A DNA stretch of 64,000 bases from Clostridia bacterium (GCA_017937845.1 JAGBCV010000029.1:1-64000), one strand, 5' to 3'; shown: positions 52,031 to 61,333, counted from the first letter of the stretch. The notes: a model not told the origin generated them from the letters alone. Translations and numbers: made by a program.

Positions 52031-52225
52031 TTAGATGTTTTTCTGCTTAAAGGTAGCGCAGACGGTATCTGTGCAGGAGTTTGCATAGCTGGGACCGACG
52101 TTGATCTTTTCTGCGGTGCAGGTATTTGTGCCGTTGTGATAAATGCAGTTGGTTACGTCGCAGGAAACGCCGCCGTTTGCGTGGCAGGTCTTGCAGGTCT
52201 GTTCATTGGAATTGGTGTTCATCAT
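52031..52225 (-). CDS. DUF1540 Cys-rich small protein
   Basis: A 64-residue protein with one DUF1540 motif: CDVTNCIYHNGTNTCTAEKI, then NVGPSYANSCTDTVCATF. The Cys pattern (C-x4-C-x8-C, then C-x4-C) is likely a metal site, and an extra C-x2-C lies near the N-terminus (CKTCHANGGVSCD). Widespread in spore-forming Clostridia; function unknown. It has its own RBS (AAAGGAA) and reads toward the dipeptidase gene. Confidence 0.9.
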   Translation of the reverse strand: MMNTNSNEQTCKTCHANGGVSCDVTNCIYHNGTNTCTAEKINVGPSYANSCTDTVCATFKQKNI

Positions 52226-52342
52226 TCTAAAATTCCTTTCAGATTAAAAAATTGATGAAAGAAAAGCTCTTTCGTTATCTATTGTTGACCAAGCGGCGGT
52301 TTTTATTCGCCGAATATTCAGAAAAAAGAGGAGGTGGAAAAA

Positions 52343-53083
52343 ATGGCACTTTACGTCATCGGAGATCTGCATCTTTCGCTTTCCACGGAAAAGCCGATGG
52401 ATGTTTTCGGCTCTCGCTGGGCGGGATACGTGGAAAAGCTCAGAAACGGTTGGCTTTCCCGTGTCAAAGAAGAAGATACCGTGATTTTGGCGGGTGATAT
52501 TTCTTGGGGCATGGACCCCGAGGAAGCGAAGGCGGATTTCGATTTTATCGAAGCGCTTCCGGGACAGAAGATCATTCTCAAGGGCAATCACGACTATTGG
52601 TGGCAAACGCTGGCAAAGCTCAACCGTTTTATGGAAGAAAATCACTATAAGACCATTCGTTTTTTGCATAACAACGCCTACGAGGTCGAGGATTTTATCA
52701 TATGCGGTTCTCGTGGCTGGTATACGGATGAACGAGGCGGCGTTGCCGTTCGCGGTGCGGACGCAACCAAGATCGTCGCAAGAGAGGTCCAAAGGATCGG
52801 CATGAGCCTTGACGCGGGCAAAAAATTGCAGGCGGAGGCGCTTTCCCGCGGAGAAGAAAAGGAAATTTTGGCGTTTTTGCATTTTCCGCCCATCTTTAAG
52901 GGCTATATCTGTGACGAGATCATCTTGGAGCTTTACCGAAAAGGGGTAGAACGCTGTTATTTCGGACATATTCACGGAAATTATGAGGCGGCAAGGGTGA
53001 TCAACTACTCGGATATCGATTTTTATCTCATTTCTGCGGATTATTTGCTCTTTGAACCGCTGAAAATTGAGAAAAAAGTATAA
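52343..53083 (+). CDS. Cytoplasmic metallophosphoesterase
   Basis: A 246-residue calcineurin-like phosphoesterase. MALYVIGDLHLS holds the first metal ligands (D-x-H), VILAGDISWG the second Asp, ILKGNHDYWW the GNHD motif, LHFPP a His, and CYFGHIHGNYEA the GHxH motif. Start at 52343 after GAGGTGG; the upstream GTG at 52334 is rejected. No membrane segment. Divergent from the DUF1540 gene, with nothing else recognisable in the 117-base gap. Confidence 0.9.
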   Translation: MALYVIGDLHLSLSTEKPMDVFGSRWAGYVEKLRNGWLSRVKEEDTVILAGDISWGMDPEEAKADFDFIEALPGQKIILKGNHDYWWQTLAKLNRFMEENHYKTIRFLHNNAYEVEDFIICGSRGWYTDERGGVAVRGADATKIVAREVQRIGMSLDAGKKLQAEALSRGEEKEILAFLHFPPIFKGYICDEIILELYRKGVERCYFGHIHGNYEAARVINYSDIDFYLISADYLLFEPLKIEKKV

Positions 53084-53131
53084 AAACTTTGAAATCTATG
53101 CGAAATGTTCCCTAAAAATACAAGAAAAATA

Positions 53132-53160
53132 TTGACTTTTTCACGATTGAATGGTATGAT
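53132..53160 (+). promoter_or_regulatory. tig promoter
   Basis: TTGACT (53132-53137), 17-bp spacer, TATGAT (53155-53160). No CIRCE or CtsR-like operator is seen in the 60-base leader. Confidence 0.75.
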
Positions 53161-53221
53161 AATACTTGTATGATAAAATAAAATAAGGTATTCGTATAAA
53201 AAGAATACCGCGGAGGAAAAA

Positions 53222-54520
53222 ATGAAACTCTTAAATATTGCCGAAATCGGCGCAAACCAGAAAGAGCTCGAAATTTTCGTTGACCACGAAACTTTTGAAG
53301 CAGAATGTGCGAAAGCATACAAGAAAAACGTTGGCAAGTTCAACGTGCCCGGCTTCAGAAAGGGCAAAGCTCCCAGAAAGACCATCGAAAGCCTTTACGG
53401 TAAGGGCGTATTCTATGAAGATGCCATCAACGCTATCCTTCCCACCGCTTACCCCGACGCTGTGAAAGAAGCAGGTCTTGACGTTGTAAGCAACCCCGAC
53501 ATCGATATCAAAGCGATCGATGAGACCGGTATCGTCATCACCGCTAAGGTTTTTGTAAAGCCTGAGATCACTGTTTCCGAATACAAGGGCATCGCTGCTA
53601 CCAGAACCGCTGTTGAAATCACAGACGAAGCAGTTGACGAAGAGATCGAACGCGTTCGCGCTCGTAACGCTCGTGAGATCGAAATCACAGACCGCGCCGC
53701 TGCCATCGACGACGAAGTTGTATTTGACTTCGACGGCTACGTTGACGGCAAGCAGTTTGAAGGCGGCAAGGCTGAAAAGTATAGCCTCAAGCTCGGCTCC
53801 GGTCAGTTTATCCCCGGCTTTGAAGATCAGATGGTTGGCAAAAATATCGGCGAAAACTTCGACGTTGTCGTAACCTTCCCCGCTGACTACCATGCAGCTG
53901 AGCTCGCAAACAAGGAAGCTACCTTCAAGTGCCTTATCCACGAGATCAAGGTAAGCGAACTTCCCGAACTCGATGACGAATTTGTTAAGGACGTTTCCGA
54001 ATTTGACACTGTTGATGAATACAAAGCAGACGTTAAGGCAAAACTCCAGGCAGACGCTGAAAAAGCAGAAGACGCTAAGGTTGACGAACAGCTTATGAAC
54101 GTTGTTTGCGAAAACATCGTTGGCGAGATCCCGGAAGTTATGTACGAAAACGAAGCAGAAAACTGCGTTCGTGACTACGAAAACAGACTTCGTTACCAGG
54201 GCATGAGCCTCGATATGTTCATGAAGTATACCGGTCAGACCATCGAAACACTCAAGACTCAGTTCCGTCCTCAGGCGGAAAAGCAGGTCAAGGGTCGTCT
54301 TGCTCTTGAATACATTGCTAAGGTTGAAAACCTCACTGCTTCCGAAGAAGACATCAACACCGAATATCAGAAGATCGCTGACGCTTACAACCTCGAAATC
54401 GAAAAGGTAAAAGCAAGCATCGATTCTGCTGCCATCGCTGCTGACGTTGTTGTTGGCAAGGCTGCTCTCTTCCTTCGTGAAAACGCTGCGATTTCCACCG
54501 CTGAAGAAGAAGCAAAATAA
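53222..54520 (+). CDS. tig: Trigger factor
   Basis: A 432-residue ribosome-associated chaperone with peptidyl-prolyl isomerase activity. The ribosome-binding loop NVPGFRKGKAPRK (residues about 39-51) matches the GFRxGKxP signature. The FKBP-like PPIase core runs from about 150 to 235 (IDDEVVFDFDGYVDGKQFEG, LGSGQFIPGFEDQMVG), and the helical C-domain holds the substrate cradle. RBS GGAGG. First in tig-clpP-clpX, a standard Clostridia order. Confidence 0.97.
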   Translation: MKLLNIAEIGANQKELEIFVDHETFEAECAKAYKKNVGKFNVPGFRKGKAPRKTIESLYGKGVFYEDAINAILPTAYPDAVKEAGLDVVSNPDIDIKAIDETGIVITAKVFVKPEITVSEYKGIAATRTAVEITDEAVDEEIERVRARNAREIEITDRAAAIDDEVVFDFDGYVDGKQFEGGKAEKYSLKLGSGQFIPGFEDQMVGKNIGENFDVVVTFPADYHAAELANKEATFKCLIHEIKVSELPELDDEFVKDVSEFDTVDEYKADVKAKLQADAEKAEDAKVDEQLMNVVCENIVGEIPEVMYENEAENCVRDYENRLRYQGMSLDMFMKYTGQTIETLKTQFRPQAEKQVKGRLALEYIAKVENLTASEEDINTEYQKIADAYNLEIEKVKASIDSAAIAADVVVGKAALFLRENAAISTAEEEAK

Positions 54521-54542
54521 TTTGAATTTGATATGACACTCC

Positions 54543-54580
54543 GATTCGCAGACGAACCTTTTCGCCTGCGAATCCTATTT
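54543..54580 (+). terminator. Hairpin between tig and clpP
   Basis: GATTCGCAG-A-CGAA with TTCG-C-CTGCGAATC (54543-54574), then CTATTTTTT. Likely limits read-through from tig into clpP. Confidence 0.75.
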
Positions 54581-54605
54581 TTTGAACCATAAAGGAGGAT
54601 TTTTT

Positions 54606-55190
54606 ATGGCACTTGTACCAATGGTTGTGGAACAAACGAGCAGAGGTGAACGCTCGTATGATATTTATTCCCGCCTCCTCAGTGAGCGCGTGATTTTCCT
54701 TGCGGATGAAGTGAACGACACAACGGCTTCTCTCGTTGTGGCACAGCTTCTTTTCCTTGAATCCCAAGACCCCGATAAGGATATCTGCCTCTATATCAAC
54801 AGCCCCGGCGGTTCTATCACCGCAGGTATGGCGATCTACGACACCATGAACTATATCAAATGCGACGTTTCCACCATCTGTATCGGTATGGCGGCAAGCA
54901 TGGGCGCATTTTTGCTCGCCGCGGGCGCACCCGGCAAGCGTTTGGCGCTTCCCAATAGCGAGATCATGATCCATCAGCCTCTCGGCGGTATGCAGGGTCA
55001 GGCGACCGACATCAAGATCCACGCGGACAGAATCATTCGTATCCGTCAGACACTCAATGAGATCTTGGCGGAAAAAACGGGCAAGACTGTGGAACAGATC
55101 GCGCACGATACCGAACGCGACAATTTCCTTTCTGCGCTCGAAGCCAAGGAATACGGACTGATCGACAAGGTTATTGACAAAAGAATTTGA
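54606..55190 (+). CDS. clpP: ATP-dependent Clp protease proteolytic subunit
   Basis: A 194-residue serine protease that forms the tetradecameric ClpP barrel. Catalytic Ser98 ([11 protein letters not shown]), His123 (MIHQPLGG) and Asp172 region; [17 protein letters not shown] is the family hallmark. Start at 54606 (AAAGGAGG); a longer frame from 54582 is rejected. Works with ClpX, encoded 10 bases downstream. Confidence 0.98.
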   Translation: MALVPMVVEQTSRGERSYDIYSRLLSERVIFLADEVNDTTASLVVAQLLFLESQDPDKDICLYINSPGGSITAGMAIYDTMNYIKCDVSTICIGMAASMGAFLLAAGAPGKRLALPNSEIMIHQPLGGMQGQATDIKIHADRIIRIRQTLNEILAEKTGKTVEQIAHDTERDNFLSALEAKEYGLIDKVIDKRI

Positions 55191-55200
55191 GGTGAGCTGA

Positions 55201-56493
55201 GTGGCAGAAAACAATAACGTAAAATTGCATCGCTGTTCCTTCTGCGGTAGAACGGAGGAGCAGGTAACGTATCTCATTCCTTCGGGACGCGGTGCGTTCA
55301 TTTGCGATTTTTGTGTGGAAGCCTGCAATGAGCTGATTGAAGACTATGAGGCTTCCGCGCACGAAGCGGTGGAAACAGACCTCGCGTCTGTTCCGCGCCC
55401 CAAGGAGATCAAGGCGGTGCTTGATGAATACGTCATCGGACAGGATGCGGCGAAGATCGCGCTTTCCGTTGCCGTTTATAACCATTATAAGCGCATTTCG
55501 ACCAAGAAGCCCGCTTCCAAAAAGAGGGGCAAACAGACGGAAGAAAAGGCAGATGACGGCGTTGAGATCCAGAAGAGCAACGTGCTTCTTCTCGGTCCGA
55601 CAGGCGTTGGCAAGACGTTCCTTGCGCAGACTCTCGCAAAGACCTTGCACGTGCCGTTTGCGATTGCCGATGCGACGACGCTTACAGAGGCAGGCTACGT
55701 CGGTGAAGATGTGGAAAACATTCTTCTCCGCCTCATTCAAGCGGCGGATTATGATATCTCGCTTGCGGAAAAGGGTATCATTTATATCGATGAGATCGAT
55801 AAGATCTCCCGCAGAAGCGAAAATCGCTCCATCACACGCGACGTTTCGGGTGAGGGCGTACAGCAGGCACTTTTGAAGATCCTCGAGGGTACGGTCTCCA
55901 ACGTTCCTCCGCAAGGCGGACGTAAGCATCCCGGACAGGATTTCATTCAGATCAATACGGAAAATATTCTCTTTATCTGCGGCGGTGCGTTTGACGGTCT
56001 GGATAGCCTGATCGAGCAGAGAAACGGCAAATCCGCGATGGGCTTTGGCGGTGAAGTCAAATCCAAGGCGGACAAGGAAAAGAAGAATGTATACAAGCAG
56101 GCTTCGGCGCATGACATCGTGAAATACGGTCTTATTCCCGAGCTTGTGGGTCGTTTGCCCGTTATCGTGGCGCTGGAGGACCTTGACAAGGAAGCGCTCG
56201 TTCGCATCCTCAAGGAGCCGAAAAACGCCATCATGAAGCAATATCAGAAGCTTTTCGATATCGACGGCATGGAGCTTGTCTTCACAGATGAAGCGATCAC
56301 CAAGATCGCAGAGCTTGCCATCGAGCGCGGAACAGGCGCACGCGGACTTCGCGCCATCATGGAGGAAGTGATGCTTCCGATTTCCTATGAAGCGCCGTCT
56401 ATGACGGATGTGGAGGCGGTCATCATCACCGAAAAGGTGGTTTCTGAAAAGGCGGAGCCTGAATACAGAAAGAAAGCGCTTGTTGAAGCTTGA
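55201..56493 (+). CDS. clpX: Clp protease ATP-binding subunit ClpX
   Basis: A 430-residue AAA+ unfoldase with a GTG start (GGTGAGCTGA box). N-terminal zinc-binding domain [11 protein letters not shown] and [16 protein letters not shown] (residues 13-50); Walker [20 protein letters not shown], Walker [14 protein letters not shown], sensor and pore loops ([10 protein letters not shown]), and the IGF-equivalent ClpP docking loop region [12 protein letters not shown]. Delivers substrates to ClpP. The usual downstream lon is absent. Confidence 0.98.
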   Translation: MAENNNVKLHRCSFCGRTEEQVTYLIPSGRGAFICDFCVEACNELIEDYEASAHEAVETDLASVPRPKEIKAVLDEYVIGQDAAKIALSVAVYNHYKRISTKKPASKKRGKQTEEKADDGVEIQKSNVLLLGPTGVGKTFLAQTLAKTLHVPFAIADATTLTEAGYVGEDVENILLRLIQAADYDISLAEKGIIYIDEIDKISRRSENRSITRDVSGEGVQQALLKILEGTVSNVPPQGGRKHPGQDFIQINTENILFICGGAFDGLDSLIEQRNGKSAMGFGGEVKSKADKEKKNVYKQASAHDIVKYGLIPELVGRLPVIVALEDLDKEALVRILKEPKNAIMKQYQKLFDIDGMELVFTDEAITKIAELAIERGTGARGLRAIMEEVMLPISYEAPSMTDVEAVIITEKVVSEKAEPEYRKKALVEA

Positions 56494-56499
56494 TTTTTT

Positions 56500-56527
56500 C
56501 CCGACGGGGTTCCCGTCGGGATTTTTC
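56500..56527 (+). terminator. clpX terminator
   Basis: CCCGACGGG (56500-56508), GTT loop, CCCGTCGGG, then ATTTTT. Confidence 0.92.
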
Positions 56528-56539
56528 TCTTTGATTATT

Positions 56540-56925
56540 TATCTTCTGTACTTTTTTCTTTTTGAAAGAAAATACGACGTTCTTTTCTTGTGCAAAACAA
56601 GAAAAGAACCAAAAGAAATTTGCAAGCGTTCCGCTTGACCGAAGCGCAGAAGCATCGGATTTTATTTGTGACGGCGCTTTAGCGCCGTTCGGCAATCGCT
56701 TTTTTCACTGAGCGCGAGCACGTCTGAGGCAAATCCATTTCGCCTACATGAATTACGCGATCTTGGACAAAAGCGACGATACGACCGCGTTCTTTCTGGC
56801 GGATCATAGCCAGTAGGAGAACGCGAAAGCAAGCTTTCAAAGTCTATAAGCGATAAACCTGCAAGGTTTTTGCTTCTTTTTTGTAACTTTTTTCTTTCAA
56901 AAAGAAAAAAGTTAAACAAACCTAT
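56540..56925 (-). repeat. Large composite repeat, copy B (inverted relative to copy A)
   Basis: Read on the minus strand it starts with the TTTTTGAAAGAAAAAAG hairpin near 56905, continues AAGAAGCAAAAACCTTGC, then a frame running to 56662 that aligns with the copy A frame (shared AGLSL-DFES, LSRSPTGYDPPERTR, PRSRN, SDVLAL, CRTALKRRHK), then GGCGCTAAAGCGCC, and ends with GCGCTTCGGTCAAGCGGAAC and a CTTTTCTTGT...CAAGAAAAG hairpin (56583-56608). It lacks the 270-base middle segment of copy A. Fills most of the 532-base clpX-cysS gap. Confidence 0.75.
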
Positions 56926-57025
56926 TCCATTTTTCCTGTATTCGTGTTAATATATAAAGAGAATGACTTATTATACCCTATGAAAATCATTTCAAAAATG
57001 CAATTTATCAATATGGAGGAAACTC

Positions 57026-58432
57026 ATGAAACTTTATAATACTCTTTCCAAAACGGTAGAGGATTTTGTGCCGAATGAAGAAGGCAAGGTAAAAATGTAT
57101 ACCTGCGGTCCGACCGTGTATCATTTTGCTCACATCGGCAATCTCCGCACCTATATCATGGAAGACGTTTTGGAAAAAACATTCCGTTATCTTGGCTATG
57201 ACGTAACGCGCGTCATGAACATCACCGACGTCGGACATCTCACGAGCGACGGCGACACGGGCGAAGATAAGATGCTCAAGGGCGCAAAGCGTGAGAAAAA
57301 GACCGTTCTTGAAATTGCCGAATTTTACAAAAATGCGTTCTTCGGCGATTGCGCGAAGCTCAACATCAAAACTCCCGATATCGTTCAGCCCGCGACAGGC
57401 TGTATCCCCGAATTTATTCAGATGGTGGAAACCCTTCTTGAAAAGGATTATGCGTATTTCGCAGAGGGCAACGTTTATTTCGATACCTCCAAGGCGACGG
57501 ATTACTACGCGCTTTCGGGTCATAATACCGATGAACTCATGGTTGGCGTGCGCGATGACGTTTCCGAAGACACCAACAAGCGCAACAAGAGCGACTTTGT
57601 TCTTTGGTTTACAAAATCCAAATTTGACGATCAAGAACTCAAATGGGAAAGCCCGTGGGGCGTTGGTTATCCCGGCTGGCATATCGAATGCTCGGGTATC
57701 TGCATGAAATATCTCGGCGATAAGCTCGATATCCACTGCGGCGGTGTTGACAACATTTTCCCGCATCATACCAATGAAATCGCACAGAGTGAGGCTTACG
57801 TTGGTCATAAGTGGTGCAACTATTGGTTCCACGTTCAGCATCTCAACGACGAACGCGGTAAGATGAGCAAATCCAGCGGCGAATTTTTGACACTTTCTCT
57901 CCTGGAAAGCAAGGGCTATGACCCGCTTGCATACAGACTTTTCTGCTTGCAGAGCCATTACAGAAAACCGCTTACGTTCAGCTATGCGAATATCGATAAT
58001 GCAGGCGCGGCTTATGCGAAGCTCGTCAAGCGCATTGCCAACCTCTCCCGCGAGGGTGTGGCTGACGCTGACGCTGTTAAGGCTTATCACGATAAATTTG
58101 CCGAAGCGCTCGCACAGGATATGAACACCGCGCAGGGTCTTACCGTTCTTTACGATATGCTCAAGGATAGCGCGCTTTCCGATGCGACAAAGCTTGCGAT
58201 CGCTTCCGATTTTGATGCTGTTCTTTCGCTGAATCTCGTTCGTGAGGTCGTTAAGGAAGAAGCACCCGCAGTTGACGAGGCAGACGCTTGGATTCTCGAA
58301 AAGATTGCAGAACGTGCGGCGGCAAAGAAAGCAAAGAACTATGCACAGGCGGACGCGATTCGCGCTGAGCTTCTTGAAAAGGGTATCACACTCGTCGATA
58401 CCAAGGAAGGTACGACCTTTAAGAAGGCGTAA
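57026..58432 (+). CDS. cysS: Cysteinyl-tRNA synthetase
   Basis: A 468-residue class I synthetase. Zinc Cys and HIGH-equivalent in YTCGPTVYHFAHIGNLRTY (residues 25-43), WHIECSGICMKYLG with further zinc ligands, DIHCGGVDNIFPHHTNE, and GKMSKSSGEFLTL (KMSKS). DALR-like anticodon domain at the C-terminus. Charges tRNA-Cys. RBS GGAGG 6 bases before the ATG. Followed by rimO after a hairpin. Confidence 0.98.
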   Translation: MKLYNTLSKTVEDFVPNEEGKVKMYTCGPTVYHFAHIGNLRTYIMEDVLEKTFRYLGYDVTRVMNITDVGHLTSDGDTGEDKMLKGAKREKKTVLEIAEFYKNAFFGDCAKLNIKTPDIVQPATGCIPEFIQMVETLLEKDYAYFAEGNVYFDTSKATDYYALSGHNTDELMVGVRDDVSEDTNKRNKSDFVLWFTKSKFDDQELKWESPWGVGYPGWHIECSGICMKYLGDKLDIHCGGVDNIFPHHTNEIAQSEAYVGHKWCNYWFHVQHLNDERGKMSKSSGEFLTLSLLESKGYDPLAYRLFCLQSHYRKPLTFSYANIDNAGAAYAKLVKRIANLSREGVADADAVKAYHDKFAEALAQDMNTAQGLTVLYDMLKDSALSDATKLAIASDFDAVLSLNLVREVVKEEAPAVDEADAWILEKIAERAAAKKAKNYAQADAIRAELLEKGITLVDTKEGTTFKKA

Positions 58433-58445
58433 AACTCATGTATGT

Positions 58446-58475
58446 ATGGGAGACCCCACGTGGTCTCCCATTTGA
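58446..58475 (+). terminator. Hairpin between cysS and rimO
   Basis: ATGGGAGACC (58446-58455), CCACGT loop, GGTCTCCCAT (58462-58471), then TTGAAAAAT. Related in form to the GGGCGACC...GGTCGCCC palindrome at 783; a repeat-derived hairpin with weak U tract. Confidence 0.65.
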
Positions 58476-58504
58476 AAAATCAATATACGAAAGGGAAGAG
58501 AAAC

Positions 58505-59848
58505 ATGAACAAACCCGTCAAAGTCGGTTTCGTTTCGCTCGGCTGCTCCAAAAACCTTGTGGATACCGAAGTTATGCTTGCGAAGCTCGTGGAAGCCGGT
58601 TATGAAATCACCCCCGAGGACGTTGATGCTGACGTGATCATCATCAACACCTGCGCGTTTATCGAAAGCGCAAAAAAAGAAGCCATTGACAACATTTTGG
58701 ACGTTGCATGGCTCAAGGAACACAGAAATCTCAAAGCCATCGTCGTAACGGGCTGTCTTGCGGAACGCTATCAGACACAAATTTTCGACGAGATCCCCGA
58801 GGTCGATGCCGTTCTCGGGGTTGGTAGCCTTGATAAGATTGTGGAAGCAGTCGATGCCGTTGCACATGGCGAAAAATTCAGTGCGTTTGACGATAAGAAC
58901 ACCTCTGCGCTCGGCGGTGAACGTATCGTGACCACGCCCGAATATACCGCATATCTCAAAATCGCAGAGGGCTGCGATAACTGCTGCACATACTGCGCGA
59001 TCCCGCTGATTCGCGGTCATTTCCGCAGCCGTCCGATCGAGGATATCGTCAAGGAAGCAAAAGAACTCGAAGAGATCGGCGTAAAAGAGCTGAATATCGT
59101 CGCACAGGACACGACGAGATACGGTCTTGACCTCTACGGCGAATATAAGCTCGTTGACCTTATCCGCGCGATCTGCGCCGAAACCAAGATCCCGTGGATC
59201 CGTCTTCTTTATTGCTATCCCGATAAGATCACGGACGAGCTTGTCGCAGAAATGCGCGATAACGACCGCGTCGTCAAATACATCGACCTTCCTATCCAGC
59301 ATATCAGCGACCACGTTCTTTCCGAAATGAACCGCCACGGCGATTCCGCTATGATTCGCGCGACCGTGAAGAAGCTTCGTGATAACGTCCCCGGTATCTG
59401 CATCCGTACGACCGTCATCGTCGGTTTCCCGGGTGAAACCGATGCGGACTTTGAAGAACTCTGTGAATATGTAAAAGAGGCTGAATTTGACCGTTTGGGC
59501 GCATTTACTTATTCCCGTGAGGAAGATACCCCTGCATATGATTTCGTTGACCAGATCGACGAACAGACCAAGCAGGATCGATATGACATCATCATGAAGG
59601 AACAGCTTCATATTTCTTCCGAGAAAAATGAAAAGCTCATCGGCAAGCGCATGAAGGTTCTTTGTGAAGCATACGACCCCGTGGCTGAGGTATACTTCGG
59701 CAGAAGCGCCGCTGACGCTCCCGATATCGATACCAAGGTATATTTCAAAAATGCGCTCGGCAAGAAGCGCATCGCGCCCGGCTCTTTCGTTGAAGTTAAA
59801 ATTGAAGAGGCTGTGGATTACGATCTCATTGGTAAAACCGTAAAATAA
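58505..59848 (+). CDS. rimO: Ribosomal protein S12 methylthiotransferase RimO
   Basis: A 447-residue radical-SAM methylthiotransferase modifying an Asp of S12. Start at 58505, MNKPVKVGFVSLGCSKNLVD (MTTase N-domain with three Cys: GCSKN, INTCAF, TGCLAERY); radical SAM cluster CDNCCTYCAIPLIRG; GYVREGD-type TRAM domain at the end (FKNALGKKRIAPGSFVEVKI). The IRGHFRSRPIEDI and DTTRYGLDLYGEYKL stretches fit RimO rather than MiaB. The frame's earlier start at 58442 is in the intergenic hairpin. Confidence 0.96.
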   Translation: MNKPVKVGFVSLGCSKNLVDTEVMLAKLVEAGYEITPEDVDADVIIINTCAFIESAKKEAIDNILDVAWLKEHRNLKAIVVTGCLAERYQTQIFDEIPEVDAVLGVGSLDKIVEAVDAVAHGEKFSAFDDKNTSALGGERIVTTPEYTAYLKIAEGCDNCCTYCAIPLIRGHFRSRPIEDIVKEAKELEEIGVKELNIVAQDTTRYGLDLYGEYKLVDLIRAICAETKIPWIRLLYCYPDKITDELVAEMRDNDRVVKYIDLPIQHISDHVLSEMNRHGDSAMIRATVKKLRDNVPGICIRTTVIVGFPGETDADFEELCEYVKEAEFDRLGAFTYSREEDTPAYDFVDQIDEQTKQDRYDIIMKEQLHISSEKNEKLIGKRMKVLCEAYDPVAEVYFGRSAADAPDIDTKVYFKNALGKKRIAPGSFVEVKIEEAVDYDLIGKTVK

Positions 59849-59873
59849 TTTTTCCCGTTTTGGAGGTGCTATT

Positions 59874-60473
59874 ATGAAACTGAATTTGCCCAATAAGCTG
59901 ACCCTTCTCAGAATGCTCATGGTTCCATTCCTCATGGTTTTCATCACCTTTGATTTCGGACTTGGAGATCTGGCGTCCCGTCTGATCGCCGCCGCATTCT
60001 TCGGTCTTGCGTCCTTTACTGACTTCGTGGACGGACATCTCGCAAGAAAATACAATCTCGTCACCAACTTCGGTAAATTTATGGACCCGCTTGCAGATAA
60101 GCTCATGGTCTTCGTAGCGCTCATCTCTCTTTGCTACACCACGGGCAGAGATGAAGGCGCATCGGTCTACGGCGTATGCCTTCTCGTTGCGACCGTCATC
60201 GTCATTTTCCGTGAGCTTGCCGTTACCTCCATGCGTATGGTCGTGACCAATACCGACGGTATCGTCATCGCGGCAAACTGGCTCGGTAAGGTCAAGACCT
60301 GCACACAGATCGCGGCGATCCTCGTTGCCATCATCGAACCCATCTTCCATTATGATCTCCTTGGCGGTCACGTGGCATCCTACGTGCTTCTCGCGGCAAT
60401 GTCTGTTATGACCCTCTGGTCGGGATTTGCTTATTTCAAGAGCTACTGGAAATATATCAATCCTGCAAACTGA
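59874..60473 (+). CDS. pgsA: CDP-diacylglycerol-glycerol-3-phosphate 3-phosphatidyltransferase
   Basis: A 199-residue integral membrane enzyme making phosphatidylglycerol phosphate. The CDP-alcohol phosphatidyltransferase motif FVDGHLARKYNLVTNFGKFM (about 51-70), continuing DPLADK, has all Asp of DGxxARxxxxxxxxGxxxDxxxD. NLPNKLTLLRMLMVPF is the usual opening. Six membrane helices. RBS TGGAGG. 25 bases after rimO, so the two are one transcript; terminator at 60483. Confidence 0.96.
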   Translation: MKLNLPNKLTLLRMLMVPFLMVFITFDFGLGDLASRLIAAAFFGLASFTDFVDGHLARKYNLVTNFGKFMDPLADKLMVFVALISLCYTTGRDEGASVYGVCLLVATVIVIFRELAVTSMRMVVTNTDGIVIAANWLGKVKTCTQIAAILVAIIEPIFHYDLLGGHVASYVLLAAMSVMTLWSGFAYFKSYWKYINPAN

Positions 60474-60482
60474 TGATGAAAG

Positions 60483-60506
60483 CCCTGCCTTTTGGCAGGG
60501 TTTTTT
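60483..60506 (+). terminator. Rho-independent terminator after pgsA
   Basis: CCCTGCC-TTTT-GGCAGGG (60483-60500), then TTTTTT. Confidence 0.95.
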
Positions 60507-60556
60507 CTTGCCCATTTTTGAATTTGAGCTGAAAATAACATAATTCAAAATACCCC

Positions 60557-60585
60557 TTGACATTTTGCCGATTTTAGTATACAAT
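60557..60585 (+). promoter_or_regulatory. Promoter of the DUF1292 gene
   Basis: TTGACA (60557-60562), 17-bp spacer, TACAAT (60580-60585). Confidence 0.75.
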
Positions 60586-60644
60586 ATATGTATAGAAAGA
60601 AAGGCGGGAACAAAGCCCCGCAGACACAGAAAGGAATCTTTTCT

Positions 60645-60926
60645 ATGGCTGATGAAATTTTTGACGCGCAGGACCTCATTACCTTGACCGATGAAGAAGG
60701 CAATGAAGAGCAGTTTGAAGTGATCGCTTCCCTCGAGATCGACGGCGTTATGTACTACGCGCTCATGCCCGTTGCGGATAACGAAAACGGCGATTGCGTA
60801 CTCCTCAAGCTCGAAATGGACGAAAACGGCGAGGAGATCCTCTCCACCATCGATGACGACGACGAATACGAACGTGTTGCCGACGCTTTCGATGACGAAG
60901 TTTTCTCCGAGATTGATTACGACTGA
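60645..60926 (+). CDS. DUF1292 (YrzB-like) protein
   Basis: A 93-residue highly acidic cytoplasmic protein. Start at 60645 (AAAGGAA), not at the frame's first ATG (60588). LITLTDEEGNEEQFEVIASL, then MYYALMPVADNENGDCVLLK and the acidic tail DDDDEYERVADAFDDEV match DUF1292, as in B. subtilis YrzB, a conserved Firmicutes gene of unknown function usually near alaS and ruvX. Here it stands alone, directly upstream of the 6S-like RNA. Confidence 0.92.
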   Translation: MADEIFDAQDLITLTDEEGNEEQFEVIASLEIDGVMYYALMPVADNENGDCVLLKLEMDENGEEILSTIDDDDEYERVADAFDDEVFSEIDYD

Positions 60927-60968
60927 TATTCTGCGTATAACTTTTATAAAATCTCATATAATAACCTC

Positions 60969-61205
60969 ATGAGATGCAAGATTTGAAAAAATGCCTGCCC
61001 CTCTCGTGATATGTCAAAATTAAACCTACAACATTTTCTTGGAGCCTTTATAATGATCCGGTATGGGGAATGCAGACCTCCCGCCCGTTCCTGTTTATCA
61101 CGAACGGTGTCGGACGTTGGGAGCACAAACTGCTGGTGCGGGCACCACCCTTGCTTTTTGCAGGGCATTAATTATGACGTACACGGCTGGGTGGGTTATT
61201 TTTTT
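60969..61205 (+). ncRNA. ssrS: Structured RNA gene, probable 6S RNA
   Basis: Preceded by TATAAT (60957-60962) with a poor -35. The transcript folds as a long rod: base stem AATGCC-TGC (60990-60998) with GCA-G-GGCATT (61160-61169), a large open middle containing ACCTACAACATTTTCTTGGA (61024-61043), and a terminal hairpin with GCAG/CTGC, CTCCC/GGGAG and CCGTTC/GAACGG nested (61072-61132), then GGGCACCACCCTTG. A long rod with central bubble, about 200 nt, and a T run at 61195-61205 fit 6S RNA. Assignment by eye; another ncRNA class is possible. Confidence 0.5.
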
Positions 61206-61220
61206 GCCGTTTGAACGAAA

Positions 61221-61272
61221 AATCCGCGCCTTGAGGCATCTGCGATAAAGCAGGTGCTTCAAGGCGCGGATT
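61221..61272. terminator. Very stable 23-bp hairpin
   Basis: AATCCGCGCCTTGAGGCATC (61221-61240, continuing TGC), loop GATAAA, then the matching arm to 61272, with only two G-T pairs. No U tract. Probably the 3' boundary of the ncRNA transcript or a protected mRNA end; the opposite strand could serve the convergent lipoprotein gene. Confidence 0.6.
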
Positions 61273-61304
61273 TGCTTATGTGAGGCTTTCCCCCGATTCC
61301 ATAA

Positions 61305-61333
61305 CAAAAAAGCGGCGAAACGCCGCTTTTTTG
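61305..61333. terminator. Bidirectional terminator
   Basis: CAAAAAAGCGGCG (61305-61317), AAA loop, CGCCGCTTTTTTG. Terminates the minus-strand lipoprotein gene just past its stop. Confidence 0.92.

Noticed and set aside
60927..61205. RNase P RNA or tmRNA in the 60.9-61.3 kb gap
   Set aside because: No GAGGAAAGTCC-type RNase P start, no tRNA-like end or tag reading frame for tmRNA; the rod shape fits 6S better.
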